From Gallionella sp. (lineage in GTDB: Bacteria; Pseudomonadota; Gammaproteobacteria; Burkholderiales; Gallionellaceae): DNA of 64,000 nucleotides. The stretch's first letter is position 1; each line of letters starts with the position of its first letter. Below, piece after piece: positions 28,244 to 36,848 of the stretch. Made by a program: the position numbers and the translations under genes. A model generated the notes under the pieces. The model did not search any database, was not told where the DNA came from, and saw nothing but the letters and a program-made list of their open reading frames with translations. Where the stretch lies: assembly GCA_003153155.1 (NCBI GenBank), contig PLWV01000013.1, positions 89,850 to 153,849 on the forward strand. Direction: 5' to 3'.

Positions 28244-30633
28244 TGACGTTGCCATCCTCGCCCCGGAAGAAATTTCACTTCAACTTCAAGTTGCCTGGCA
28301 GGGCGGTTCGCCTGGTCGCGCTGCTGCTTTTGCTGGGGCTGTCCGGCTATATTTACTATCTTGACGTTACCATCCGCGAAGCTTTCGAAGGCCGCAAGTT
28401 CGCTTTGCCTGCGCGTGTCTATGGCCGAGCGCTGGAGGTGTATCCGGGGCTGAAGCTGACGCGTGAGCAATTCGTCGAGGAGTTCAAGTCTATCGGGTAT
28501 CACGAGAACCCGCAGCCGGACGAGGCGGCGACCTACAAAAACACATTGAATGGCATCGAGTTCACGACCCGTGACTTTGTGTTCGGGGATGGCCCGCAGC
28601 CTTTGCAGCATCTGCGCATCGAATTCGCCGACGGTAAGGTGTCGTTGCTGCAGGTGCGCGGTAGCAAGGATGTCGATCTGCCTTTGTTGCGCATGGAGCC
28701 TCCCCTTATCGGCGGCATCTATCCCGGCCATAACGAGGACCGGGAGTTGGTGAGGCTCAGCCAGGTTCCCAAGCCGCTGATCGACGCGCTGATTGCGACC
28801 GAAGACCGGAAATTCTATTCGCACTGGGGCATCGATCCGCGCGGTATCGCACGCGCGCTATACAAGACCGTCACCGGTCAGCGTATCGAAGGCGGCAGCA
28901 CGCTCACCCAGCAGCTCGTGAAGAATTTTTTCCTGACTTCCGAACGCACGCTGTCGCGCAAGGCGAACGAGGTGCTGATGGCGCTGCTGCTCGAGATGCA
29001 TTACAGCAAGGATGAGATTCTCGAAACCTATCTCAATGAGATCTTTCTTGGGCAGGATGCCAGCCGCGCCATCCATGGCTTTGGCCTGGCCAGCTATTTC
29101 TATTTCGATCGTCCGCTCGACCGGCTGGAGCCGCAGGAGATCGCCACTCTGATAGGCATGGTCAAAGGGCCGACGGTGTATGACCCGCGCAAACATCCGG
29201 AACTGGCACTCAAGCGGCGCGACGTGGTGTTGCAGGAAATGGTAAGCCAGAATGTCATCACGCAGGCGCAATTCGTTGCGGCCCGCCAGAAACCGCTGGG
29301 TGTGGTTCAACGTGCACCCGCCGGCACTTCGCCGTATCCGGCTTTCTTGCAGTTTGTTCATCGCCAGTTGGAGCGCGACTATCGTGAAGAGGATCTGCGC
29401 AGCGAGGGTTTGCGCATCTTCACCACCCTTGATCCGTTCGTCCAGCACCAGGCTGAGGAGGCTTTGAAGTCACGCCTCTCGGCGATTGAGAAGGCGCGCA
29501 AGTTTGCCGCCAATACGCTGGAGGGGGCTGTGGTGGTCAGCAGCACGCAGACCGGCGAGATACAGGCGATGGTGGGTGGGCGCGATGCGCGTTACGCCGG
29601 ATACAACCGCGCCCTCGATACACAGCGCTCGATCGGTTCGCTGGTGAAGCCCATCGTCTATTTGACCGCGCTTGAAGATCCGCAACTCTATACGCTGATC
29701 ACGCCACTGGATGACAATCCGCTGATGTGGCGCCAGCCGGGCACCACTGACTGGAAGCCGCAGAACTACGATAACCAGTTTCACGGGCAGGTACAATTAC
29801 GCACCGCGCTGGCCCATTCCTATAATGTCGCGACCGCGCGTCTCGGCATCGAGCTCGGTGTCGAGCATATCCTCGACAAGCTTCCGCTGTACGGCATCGA
29901 ACGGCGGCCGCCGCCTTTCGCCTCGTCGCTGCTCGGCGCATTTGGACTTTCCCCGGTCGAAGTGGCGCAGCTCTACCAGACCTTTGCCGACGGGGGTTTC
30001 CGCACACCCTTGCGTGCCATCCGCGCGATCGTCACGGCAGACGGCAAGCTGCTGCAGCGTTACCCGCTTAACGTCGAACCCGTCGCCCCGCCTGCGCCGG
30101 TCTATCTGCTGACAGCAGCCTTGCAGGGCGTGGTGCGCGAAGGTACAGCGCAGTCGATGACGAATTGGCTGCCTGTCGAAATGAATGTGGCAGGCAAGAC
30201 CGGCACCACCGACGATCTGCGCGACAGCTGGTTCGCCGGATACACCGGCGACCGCGTGGCGGTGGTGTGGGTTGGCCGTGATGACAACAAGCCCTCCGGA
30301 TTGACCGGTGCCTCGGGGGCCATGACCGTCTGGGGCGAGATGATGAAGAACATCCAGCATGAACCGCTGGAGCCTGCTATGCCGGAGGATATCGAGATGG
30401 TTAATGTCGATCCGGTCAGCGGGCTGCGTTATGATGAAAGATGTAAGGCAGGCGTGTTGCTGCCATTCATCAAGGGTTCTGCACCGGCAGAAACGTCGCC
30501 CTGTGGCGCTTCGTCTGCGGACGGACAGGCCAATGACAGTGCGGGCGCCAAGGCTGAAGCGAAGCCTGATGCGAAACCTGGGGGCAAGCAGGATTCAGGG
30601 AAGAGAAACTGGTTCCAGAGGTTATTCAATTGA
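28243..30633 (+). CDS. mrcB: penicillin-binding protein 1B, bifunctional peptidoglycan synthase
   Basis: A 796-residue class A PBP that polymerises glycan strands and cross-links them. A single N-terminal membrane helix ('LVALLLLLGLSGYIYYLDV') is followed by the UB2H-like region ('FALPARVYGRALEVYPGLKLT'), a family GT51 transglycosylase domain ('IATEDRKFYSHWGIDPRGIARA', 'GGSTLTQQLVKNFFLTSERT', 'KDEILETYLNEIFLGQ') and the transpeptidase with catalytic Ser in 'SIGSLVKP', SxN 'SYN' and KTG 'AGKTGTTDD'. The C-terminal tail is Ala/Lys-rich. The next gene, a TPR lipoprotein, overlaps by 4 bp and is its likely activator. Confidence 0.96.
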   Translation: MTLPSSPRKKFHFNFKLPGRAVRLVALLLLLGLSGYIYYLDVTIREAFEGRKFALPARVYGRALEVYPGLKLTREQFVEEFKSIGYHENPQPDEAATYKNTLNGIEFTTRDFVFGDGPQPLQHLRIEFADGKVSLLQVRGSKDVDLPLLRMEPPLIGGIYPGHNEDRELVRLSQVPKPLIDALIATEDRKFYSHWGIDPRGIARALYKTVTGQRIEGGSTLTQQLVKNFFLTSERTLSRKANEVLMALLLEMHYSKDEILETYLNEIFLGQDASRAIHGFGLASYFYFDRPLDRLEPQEIATLIGMVKGPTVYDPRKHPELALKRRDVVLQEMVSQNVITQAQFVAARQKPLGVVQRAPAGTSPYPAFLQFVHRQLERDYREEDLRSEGLRIFTTLDPFVQHQAEEALKSRLSAIEKARKFAANTLEGAVVVSSTQTGEIQAMVGGRDARYAGYNRALDTQRSIGSLVKPIVYLTALEDPQLYTLITPLDDNPLMWRQPGTTDWKPQNYDNQFHGQVQLRTALAHSYNVATARLGIELGVEHILDKLPLYGIERRPPPFASSLLGAFGLSPVEVAQLYQTFADGGFRTPLRAIRAIVTADGKLLQRYPLNVEPVAPPAPVYLLTAALQGVVREGTAQSMTNWLPVEMNVAGKTGTTDDLRDSWFAGYTGDRVAVVWVGRDDNKPSGLTGASGAMTVWGEMMKNIQHEPLEPAMPEDIEMVNVDPVSGLRYDERCKAGVLLPFIKGSAPAETSPCGASSADGQANDSAGAKAEAKPDAKPGGKQDSGKRNWFQRLFN

Positions 30634-31202
30634 GAAATAGATTCGGTTGGTTTTTTGTCTCGGCATGGCTGCTGTTGCTTGCCGGATGTGCAGGCGTGGC
30701 AACACAGCCATCAACAACACCCACTCCGTCCGAGACACATCCATCAACAACACCCGCTCCGTCCAAGACACAACCTCAGCAACCTGGTGAGGGCGCCATC
30801 AATGAACCGGTGCCGAAATCCGCCATGTCGGGCAACCGCGCAGTCATCGCGTTACTGGACCGGGCGCAGGCCGACAATGAGTCCGGGCAGCGTGAAGCGG
30901 CAGGGGCATCGCTGGAGCGCGCGCTGCGCATCGAACCGCGCAATCCCTGGTTGTGGCTTGAGCTTGCGCAAGTGCGCCTCGCCCAAGGCCAGTATGCGCA
31001 GGCAATCACGCTGGCCCGCAAATCGAACAGTTTCGCCGGACGTCAACATCGTGTGCAAGCCGAAAACTGGCAGGTGATCGGCCAGGCACGCGTTGCACAG
31101 GGCGACTCGGCAGGCGCCGGGCAAGCGTTCAAACTTTCCGCAGAGCTTGCTCAACAGGCTAAGGCAAAGGGGTATCACGATTCCGGATTCAACTTCCAAT
31201 GA
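30630..31202 (+). CDS. TPR lipoprotein, likely PBP1b activator (LpoP-like)
   Basis: A 190-residue lipoprotein with lipobox 'LLLLAGCAG' (Cys about 22), a Pro/Thr-rich linker with repeated 'STTP.PS.T.P' segments and two tetratricopeptide-like helix pairs ('AVIALLDRAQADNESGQREAAGASLERALRIEPRNPWLWLELAQVRLAQGQYAQAITLARKS'). It starts with TTG and overlaps the mrcB stop by 4 bp. A TPR lipoprotein next to ponB in Pseudomonas (LpoP) activates PBP1b from the outer membrane. The same gene order and domain type here support that role by inference. Confidence 0.82.
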   Translation: MRNRFGWFFVSAWLLLLAGCAGVATQPSTTPTPSETHPSTTPAPSKTQPQQPGEGAINEPVPKSAMSGNRAVIALLDRAQADNESGQREAAGASLERALRIEPRNPWLWLELAQVRLAQGQYAQAITLARKSNSFAGRQHRVQAENWQVIGQARVAQGDSAGAGQAFKLSAELAQQAKAKGYHDSGFNFQ

Positions 31203-31209
31203 TCACCAT

Positions 31210-31368
31210 ATGGAAATGAAGAAAATCAATTCGGGCAAGCTGCGCGCCATCGGCTACGATGCGCGCGCCCGGATGCTGCAGGTCCAGCTCGACGACGGCA
31301 GCACGCTGCAGTACGGCGGCGTTGGCGAGGATACCTGGCGCCGGCTCAGCAGCTCGGGGGCGGCATGA
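31210..31368 (+). pseudogene. KTSC-domain gene, 3'-truncated (copy 2)
   Basis: A frame of 52 codons: 'MEMKKINSGKLRAIGYD', 'LQVQLDDGSTLQYGGVGEDTWRRLSSSGA', then an early stop. It is nearly identical to copy 3 up to SSSGA, after which copy 3 continues with 'TWSYYRDNIEEEF', completing the KTSC fold. So copy 2 lacks the last third. It lies 8 bp after the lipoprotein gene. It may still be translated. Confidence 0.8.
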
Positions 31369-31408
31369 ATCAATGGGTCAGACTCAAAACAATTCAAGGA
31401 GATCAAGC

Positions 31409-32257
31409 ATGTTAACGAAAATGTTGCGCCCCGCTATCTTGATATTGCTTGCCCTCGCGCCGCTCGGCGTCGGCCATGCGGCGGATATGGCGATCGATTG
31501 CAGGCTCAAGGGTGGGACGGTGGTTCAACTCCCTGCCGAGGCTTGCAAGATGGAAGGGGGCGCACCTGTAAACGCAGCGGCTTCTCCGGCTTCAGGAGTG
31601 GTGCTCAAGCCCGTTGATGGAAATACATCCGGGAATCAGCCGCCCCCCAGTGATGCTACAAGCCATTCAAAGCTCCAAGAAACCCAGAAATGGATCATTG
31701 ATTTATTGGCTAAGCCTGTGGAAACAAAGACCCCATTGAATAGAAACCCTGAAGGCATAGAAAGGACTGCAAAATTTGACGGATGCCAGTTAGTTGTTGA
31801 CGAGAATTTACACATCCAATACGGCAATCTCTTTTCTGCATCGAAGGATTTCAAGATTAACGCTGTTATTGATTTCCGGAATATCAATCGGGAAGAATTC
31901 GGTGTATTGGGAAAAATAACTTCCAAAGGGGGCGACCTTAGTGGGGTAGCCGTCTATTTTGAGGAACCCAAGAGGAAGGGTGGCAATAATATTTCCATAT
32001 CGGTGCTTAATCTAAGAGAGGGTAACTACACAAAATATACATCACATGGGCCGGGGGCATACTGGGATGCACCTCGCGACGATTTGTGGATGGCAGATGA
32101 GTATGGATATGCGAAAGATAATGGATGGGACAATGTGGCCACGGATAAGATCAGGATACTTCTCATTGTTAACTCATCAGACGATGCAGCAAGACTGAAA
32201 AATGCATTGGAAGAAGTAAATACGATGTGCAAGACGCAACAAGTCGAAACTAAATAA
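31409..32257 (+). CDS. exported protein of unknown function
   Basis: A 282-residue protein with a signal peptide ('MLRPAILILLALAPLGVGHAAD') followed by a short Pro/Ser-rich linker ('VLKPVDGNTSGNQPPPSD') and a domain of about 190 residues: 'RTAKFDGCQLVVDENLHIQYGNLFSASKDFKINAVIDFRNIN' and 'IRILLIVNSSDDAARLKNALEEVNTMC'. I do not recognise the family. Codon use is more AT-rich than in mrcB, which suggests recent arrival. An AAGGAGAT site precedes the ATG at 31409. It sits between two KTSC copies. A GGGTCAGACTCAAAAC motif just upstream resembles RAYT-associated repeats. Confidence 0.7.
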   Translation: MLTKMLRPAILILLALAPLGVGHAADMAIDCRLKGGTVVQLPAEACKMEGGAPVNAAASPASGVVLKPVDGNTSGNQPPPSDATSHSKLQETQKWIIDLLAKPVETKTPLNRNPEGIERTAKFDGCQLVVDENLHIQYGNLFSASKDFKINAVIDFRNINREEFGVLGKITSKGGDLSGVAVYFEEPKRKGGNNISISVLNLREGNYTKYTSHGPGAYWDAPRDDLWMADEYGYAKDNGWDNVATDKIRILLIVNSSDDAARLKNALEEVNTMCKTQQVETK

Positions 32258-32312
32258 TCAAAGGGGCCAATAATCAAACGTGCCAGGCTCGAAATTGTTT
32301 CAGGATGCCACC

Positions 32313-32576
32313 ATGGAAATGAGGAAGATCAGTTCGGGCAGGTTGCGCGCCATCGGCTACGATGCGCGCGCCCGGATGCTGCAGGTTCAGCTCGACGACG
32401 GCAGCACGCTGCAGTACGGCGGCGTTGGCGAGGAAACCTGGCGCAGTCTCAGCAGCTCGGGAGCGACATGGAGCTACTATCGCGACAACATCGAGGAGGA
32501 GTTCGCAGCGAAGCGCGTCTCCGGAAGCGCCCCTGCAGACAAGAACCCGCTCGACGAGTTATTCCGGAAAACCTGA
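32313..32576 (+). CDS. KTSC-domain protein (copy 3, complete)
   Basis: An 87-residue protein with a full KTSC domain: 'ISSGRLRAIGYDARARMLQVQLDDG', 'YGGVGEETWRSLSSSGATWSYYRDNIEEEF'. KTSC domains are small beta-rich modules, often found alone or beside lysyl-tRNA synthetase-like or phage proteins; the function is unsettled. It ends 'LDELFRKT' and its TGA stop (32574-32576) is the first triplet of NSL array D (TGATAACCAG). Confidence 0.85.
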   Translation: MEMRKISSGRLRAIGYDARARMLQVQLDDGSTLQYGGVGEETWRSLSSSGATWSYYRDNIEEEFAAKRVSGSAPADKNPLDELFRKT

Positions 32577-32780
32577 TAACCAGCGACTTGGCTGTCGACT
32601 TTTGACAGCTTATAACCAACCACTTGGCAACCGCCTTTCGGGTGCCCGGCCAAAAGTTCTTCGGCTGGTTGCTTAGTGGGATGGCTAGTTGTTTTATCAG
32701 TCGAGTGGCTATAACCAGCCGCTTGCCCCGCACTTTGGTGCTTAGCGGAATGGCTAGTAGCCTCATCAGTAGTTCTATCA
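32574..32780 (+). repeat. NSL array D, abutting the KTSC stop codon
   Basis: It starts TGATAACCAG and ends CTATCA. Its units include a GCTGTC/GACAGC hairpin; CCACT-TGG-CAACC with GGTTG-CTT-AGTGG around the CGGGTGCCCG loop; and CCGCT with AGCGG enclosing GCAC/GTGC. The terminal 12-mers are of the GTAGTTCTATCA type. The rest of the 395-bp gap (32781-32971) holds GCTAATGGGGTCAGCATC and TCGTGGTCTGTCCCCGATT motifs and no gene. Confidence 0.85.
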
Positions 32781-32971
32781 GCACGGCCATGCAGGTATCG
32801 CGAAAGCTAATGAGAAAGCTAATGGGGTCAGCATCACATTTGTTTTGAGCCGCTGGCGGCTTGATGATGGTTCGGCAAAATAAATCGTGGTCTGTCCCCG
32901 ATTGTCTGGGCAGCGAGCCGGGCTTGTTTCCTCTAAAATCATCTTATGCAACACACTAAAGATATTTCGTC

Positions 32972-33925
32972 ATGATTCCGATCCGATTGACTAACAGTCT
33001 TCTTGTCCTGTTCATGCTCGTCGCATGTCAGGCATCTGCCGGTCCGCTGCGCGACAAGCTTGCCGAGCAATTGGCTGCGCATCAGGAAGAGGGAGTTGCT
33101 GAAAATGGCGATGCCGAGGCTGGAGCAGCATCGCTACCCGCCGGAGTGAAACTGTTACGTGATGTTGCTTATGGCAGCGAAGCGCTGCAATCCGTGGATG
33201 TGTATATCCCGCCGCAAGCCAGGAATGCGCCGATGATTGTGATGGTTCACGGTGGCGCGTGGTTTTTGGGCGACAAGAAGTCGAGCACGGTCGTCGAAAA
33301 CAAAGTCGCCAGGTGGGTGCCCAAGGGTTTTATTTTCGTCTCTGTGAATTACCGGATGCTGCCCGCACTGGATGCGTTGGGGCAATCCAAAGATGTTGCC
33401 CGGGCGCTTGCTTTCGTGCAGGCACAGGCGGCCGCTTGGGGTGGCGATGCTTCCAGATTGATTTTGATGGGGCATTCTGCGGGCGCGCATCTAGTCTCGC
33501 TGCTGGCGGCAAATCCCGCGCAAGCTTATGAGCTCGGCGTTAAACTCTGGTTGGGTACTGTGTCGCTGGACAGTGCAGCGCTGGATGTGGTGAAGGTGAT
33601 GGGGTCAAGTCACCCGCGATTTTATGACCGGGCTTTTGGGCGCGATCAAGCCAACTGGAAGCTGGCATCCCCCGCGCATGTGCTGACCAACAAGGCGACG
33701 CCACTACTTGCGGTGTGTTCTATCCAACGCAAAGATCATCCCTGTATTCAAGCTGGAGAGTATGTAAAAAAAGCCAGTGAGCTTGGCGTGAAAGCGGAGA
33801 TGCTGGAGCAAAATTTATCCCATAAAGACATCAACAAAAATCTTGGACTGAGTGGCGCTTATACGGATGCCGTTGAAAAATTCATGGGGTCTCTTGATCC
33901 ATCGATCAAGGCAGTCTTCAGGTGA
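32972..33925 (+). CDS. alpha/beta hydrolase, HSL-type esterase, secreted or lipoprotein-like
   Basis: A 317-residue serine esterase. The signal sequence 'TNSLLVLFMLVACQASAG' could be a signal peptide or a lipobox (LVAC). The oxyanion motif is 'VMVHGGAWFLGDK' and the nucleophile elbow 'LILMGHSAGAHLVSLLA' (GHSAG). The C-terminal 'QNLSHKDINKNLG' contains the likely catalytic His. Carboxylesterase or lipase activity on short esters is expected; the substrate is unknown. It is a single gene between two repeat-rich gaps. Confidence 0.85.
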   Translation: MIPIRLTNSLLVLFMLVACQASAGPLRDKLAEQLAAHQEEGVAENGDAEAGAASLPAGVKLLRDVAYGSEALQSVDVYIPPQARNAPMIVMVHGGAWFLGDKKSSTVVENKVARWVPKGFIFVSVNYRMLPALDALGQSKDVARALAFVQAQAAAWGGDASRLILMGHSAGAHLVSLLAANPAQAYELGVKLWLGTVSLDSAALDVVKVMGSSHPRFYDRAFGRDQANWKLASPAHVLTNKATPLLAVCSIQRKDHPCIQAGEYVKKASELGVKAEMLEQNLSHKDINKNLGLSGAYTDAVEKFMGSLDPSIKAVFR

Positions 33926-33970
33926 GCGAATCAATAGCGAATCAATAGCGAATCAATAGCGAATCAATAG
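33926..33970. repeat. tandem 11-bp repeat after the esterase gene
   Basis: Four perfect copies of GCGAATCAATA run from 33926 to 33969. They are followed by GAGCTAATGGGGTCAGCATC, a motif that recurs near 32820 and 36032. The unit starts right at the esterase stop codon. Confidence 0.85.
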
Positions 33971-34039
33971 AGCTAATGGGGTCAGCATCAATTCGAAAAC
34001 TCAGCGCACCGTTTTCATTGCCTGCACAGCATGCTGCTG

Positions 34040-34110
34040 GCCCTCGCCATCCTTGCGACGATCAGATGTCGATCAAGACTTGTTGTTCAGGCTGGTGGCT
34101 TCTTTTTTGG
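34040..34110 (-). pseudogene. short tpx-like remnant
   Basis: 34062-34106 resembles the tpx segment around 35624-35675: AGATGTYGATCA...TTGTTCAGGCTGGYGGCTTCTTT occurs in both, on the same strand. Before it, CTCGCCATC matches tpx GCGCCATC weakly. It is probably a decayed fragment of a second thiol peroxidase gene. The remainder of 33971-34147 shows nothing. Confidence 0.45.
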
Positions 34111-34147
34111 GTAGAGTCTGGGCCATCGCTTCATAGGCAGGTTGGCT

Positions 34148-35242
34148 TTATCCAGCCTTGTCATTTTCTTGTTCAGCCGTATTCTGACTGCTCCAGATTT
34201 CCAGAAGTAATCTGGTGACTGTGAATATCACGGGACCCAGGATCAGGCCGGACGGACCGAAAACAATCAGCCCGCCAACGAGAGAAATAAACGCGAGGAC
34301 AGTGTGCATTTTCAACCGGCTTCCAACCAACATCGGATACAGCAAGTTGTCGATTCCGCCGACCACGATCGCGCCCCAAAGGGTGAGCAACAGGGCTTTC
34401 CCTCCGCTGCCTTCCAAAACCAGAAAGATGGCCGCAGGAATCCAAATGATAAAGGCACCCAGCACCGGCACCACGGCAAGCAGCGCCATTACCACTCCCC
34501 AGAGCAATGGTGCCGGCAAGCCCAGCCACCAAAACATCAGCCCGCCCAGGGTACCCTGCACGGCGGCGACGGCAAACGTACCGTAGATGGTCGCATGAAC
34601 GGTATCATTTACACCGTCAAACACACGGGTCATGTCCGCCCCCGAGAGTGGCGATAGGGACCGAAGCCACTTGAGCGCCGCGCCCCGGTCGCGCAGAAAA
34701 TAGAAAAATATGTAAAAGGTCAGAACAACGCCAATCAACTGCAGCACGGATCCCTGGACGAAAGAAGCGGCGGTGCCAGTCAGCCATGAGGTAGCGTTAT
34801 TGACCATTTCCGGCAGATCGAACTGCCGCTCGATCCAATGGCCGACAGGCGCAATGAGCGGGTGGGCATCAAGGGAACGGCGCCATTCTCCAGACTCGAC
34901 CATAATCTTGATGGTTTCCGCGCCACTGGCGGCTTCGCCAATTATCCGCTCCGCCACGAACATCGCCGGCACAACCACGATCAGAGCGGCCGCCAGAACG
35001 CAGATCGTGGCGGCCAGGTTGGGGTATTTTACTTTCGGCTCAAGCCACCGATGGAGTGGAGCGAACAAGACTGCTAGCGCCAAGGCTCCAGCGAACGCCG
35101 GAATGAATGGTACGGCCAGCAGGTAACAAAAATAAATTCCGGCGACGGTCACCGCCATCAGCAAGAGCGTATGAACGTGGCTGCGCGAACCCCAGTCATT
35201 CCGGGGTGGAGCAGCATTATTTTTGGTTTCAAGTTCGTTCAT
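34148..35242 (-). CDS. AI-2E family transporter (PerM/YdiK-like permease)
   Basis: A 364-residue integral membrane protein with about eight helices: two N-terminal helices ('LLLMAVTVAGIYFCYLLAVPFIPAFAGALALAVLFAPLHRWL'), a soluble middle part, then helices ending with the family motif 'DNLLYPMLVGSRLKMHTVLAFISLVGGLIVFGPSGLILGPVIF'. Members were first named for autoinducer-2 export (TqsA), but many are Na+/H+ antiporters or unknown permeases. No neighbour clarifies the substrate. Confidence 0.9.
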   Translation of the reverse strand: MNELETKNNAAPPRNDWGSRSHVHTLLLMAVTVAGIYFCYLLAVPFIPAFAGALALAVLFAPLHRWLEPKVKYPNLAATICVLAAALIVVVPAMFVAERIIGEAASGAETIKIMVESGEWRRSLDAHPLIAPVGHWIERQFDLPEMVNNATSWLTGTAASFVQGSVLQLIGVVLTFYIFFYFLRDRGAALKWLRSLSPLSGADMTRVFDGVNDTVHATIYGTFAVAAVQGTLGGLMFWWLGLPAPLLWGVVMALLAVVPVLGAFIIWIPAAIFLVLEGSGGKALLLTLWGAIVVGGIDNLLYPMLVGSRLKMHTVLAFISLVGGLIVFGPSGLILGPVIFTVTRLLLEIWSSQNTAEQENDKAG

Positions 35243-35370
35243 CGACGGTTTAATTTAGACTCAGATAATGGCCAATGTTTATGATAGATCAAAAGTGATA
35301 GATTAAAAGGGCCGCGCTCGGATTGTTCGAGATGCCCGCGTAGCAATCGCCCCACCCATCCTGCGAACAA

Positions 35371-35904
35371 TCAAATGGCTTCCAATGCCGCCAGCGCCGC
35401 GTAGTAATTCGGTTCGTTTTCGATCGCGCTGACCAGTTCGGTGTGGCGCACCACATTGTTGCTGTCCAGCACGATCACGGCGCGTGCGGTGAGTCCGGCC
35501 AGTACGCTGTCAGCTATCTTGACGCCGTAGTCGCGCATGAACTCGCGACCGCGCATGGTGGAAAGATTGATCACGTTGTCCAGTCCTTCGCTGCTGCAGA
35601 AGCGCGCCATCGCGAAGGGCAGGTCGGCGGAGATGTTGATCACGACGGCGTTGTTCAGGCTGGCGGCTTCTTTGTTGAAGCGGCGCGCAGAAGCCTGGCA
35701 GGTCGGCGTATCCAGGCTGGGCACGATGTTCAGCACCTTGCGCTTGCCGGCGAAGCTGTCCAGCGTGATGTTCTGCAAGTCTTTGTTCACCAGCGAGAAG
35801 GGGGGCGCGACTTTGCCCACCTGCGGAAATTCGCCATACAGTTTTACGGGTGAGCCACCCAGAGTTGTGGTTGGAGTCGGGGTCAGGGTGGTATTTTTGG
35901 TCAT
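35371..35904 (-). CDS. tpx: thiol peroxidase
   Basis: A 177-residue atypical 2-Cys peroxiredoxin that reduces lipid and other hydroperoxides. Motifs are '[14 protein letters not shown]', the peroxidatic cysteine in '[15 protein letters not shown]' and the resolving cysteine in '[27 protein letters not shown]'. The N-terminal '[19 protein letters not shown]' is a little longer than usual. The start at 35904 follows an AAAGGAG site. It stands alone; a fragment-like second copy lies at 34040-34110. Confidence 0.95.
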   Translation of the reverse strand: MTKNTTLTPTPTTTLGGSPVKLYGEFPQVGKVAPPFSLVNKDLQNITLDSFAGKRKVLNIVPSLDTPTCQASARRFNKEAASLNNAVVINISADLPFAMARFCSSEGLDNVINLSTMRGREFMRDYGVKIADSVLAGLTARAVIVLDSNNVVRHTELVSAIENEPNYYAALAALEAI

Positions 35905-36135
35905 GCTGCTCTCCTTTGGTTGAGTACGTGACATGAGACCTTAGAGTTGGGCTCGAGTTATTTCGCGGCTAATGATAATCCTTTTCGCGCTGGTGCCGTA
36001 CCGCAAGGATGGTCACGGTCTTCGCATCTACTGAGCTAATGAAGTCAGCATCAATTCGAAAACCCAGCACAACCTGTTCAGACCATCGGAATTGATTTGA
36101 GTATTATTCCCTTGGCAAATATGCAATGGGCGAAT

Positions 36136-36669
36136 TTAGAAAAGAAGTATTTTAAAACCCATCAGTATCAAAACTGTTCCGCCGAAAATCTCAGCTTTGC
36201 TTTCGAGCCAGGTGCCGCTGTTCTTGCCGATGAAAACGCCGACCCAGCTGAAGGCGAAAGTTATTGCTCCTATGACGAGGCAGGCGATATAAGGGTTTGC
36301 ATCCAATAGCGTCAGGCTGAATCCGGCAGCCATTGCATCAATGCTGGTGGCGATGGCCAGGATCAGCATCATCTTGTTGGTGATGGCCAAGATCTCTTCT
36401 TCTATGCCTTCTTGAACGCCTTCGTAAATCATTTTTGCGCCGATCAGCGCCAGCAAGCCAAAGGCTATCCAATGGGCATAGGCGTTTATCCAGCCTAAAA
36501 CGCTCTTGCCGCCCAAATATCCGATGAAGGGCATCAAGGCCTGAAAGATGCCGAAGAACAGCCCTGCTTTTAGTGCCAAGCCGGGAACGTTTTTCTTGGC
36601 ACCCAGCCCGATGGAAACTGCAAAGGCGTCCATGCTGAGTGCGACTGCCAAGATGATTACTTCTATCAT
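36136..36669 (-). CDS. mntP: manganese efflux pump MntP
   Basis: A 177-residue, six-helix membrane protein. It has the two DUF204 halves: '[16 protein letters not shown]' and '[17 protein letters not shown]', each with the conserved Asp that is part of the Mn(II) site, and '[33 protein letters not shown]' at the end. It exports excess Mn(II) from the cytoplasm. No yybP-ykoY Mn riboswitch could be recognised in the 180 bp upstream, although a GC-rich inverted segment (GGCAGCACTGGCC) is there. Confidence 0.93.
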   Translation of the reverse strand: MIEVIILAVALSMDAFAVSIGLGAKKNVPGLALKAGLFFGIFQALMPFIGYLGGKSVLGWINAYAHWIAFGLLALIGAKMIYEGVQEGIEEEILAITNKMMLILAIATSIDAMAAGFSLTLLDANPYIACLVIGAITFAFSWVGVFIGKNSGTWLESKAEIFGGTVLILMGFKILLF

Positions 36670-36848
36670 GCTGTCCCTTTTGTGGCTTGTTGTTTCCTGA
36701 AGGCGCGAAGCCGAAGCGGTTCAGGCTAGACAGCTATACGACCTCGCAATAAAGGAAACAAAACCCACAAGTATCAACCCGGCCAGTGCTGCCGGAAGCG
36801 GCTCCGCTTGGGCAACGCCGTTATGCCGGGCGCGATACTCTCCCCCGA

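Noticed and set aside
36097..36309. A 70-codon plus-strand open frame over the end of mntP
   Set aside because: It overlaps mntP antisense and has no independent support.
36670..36848. A yybP-ykoY manganese riboswitch in front of mntP
   Set aside because: The conserved loop sequences of that riboswitch could not be found; only a general GC-rich inverted segment is present.
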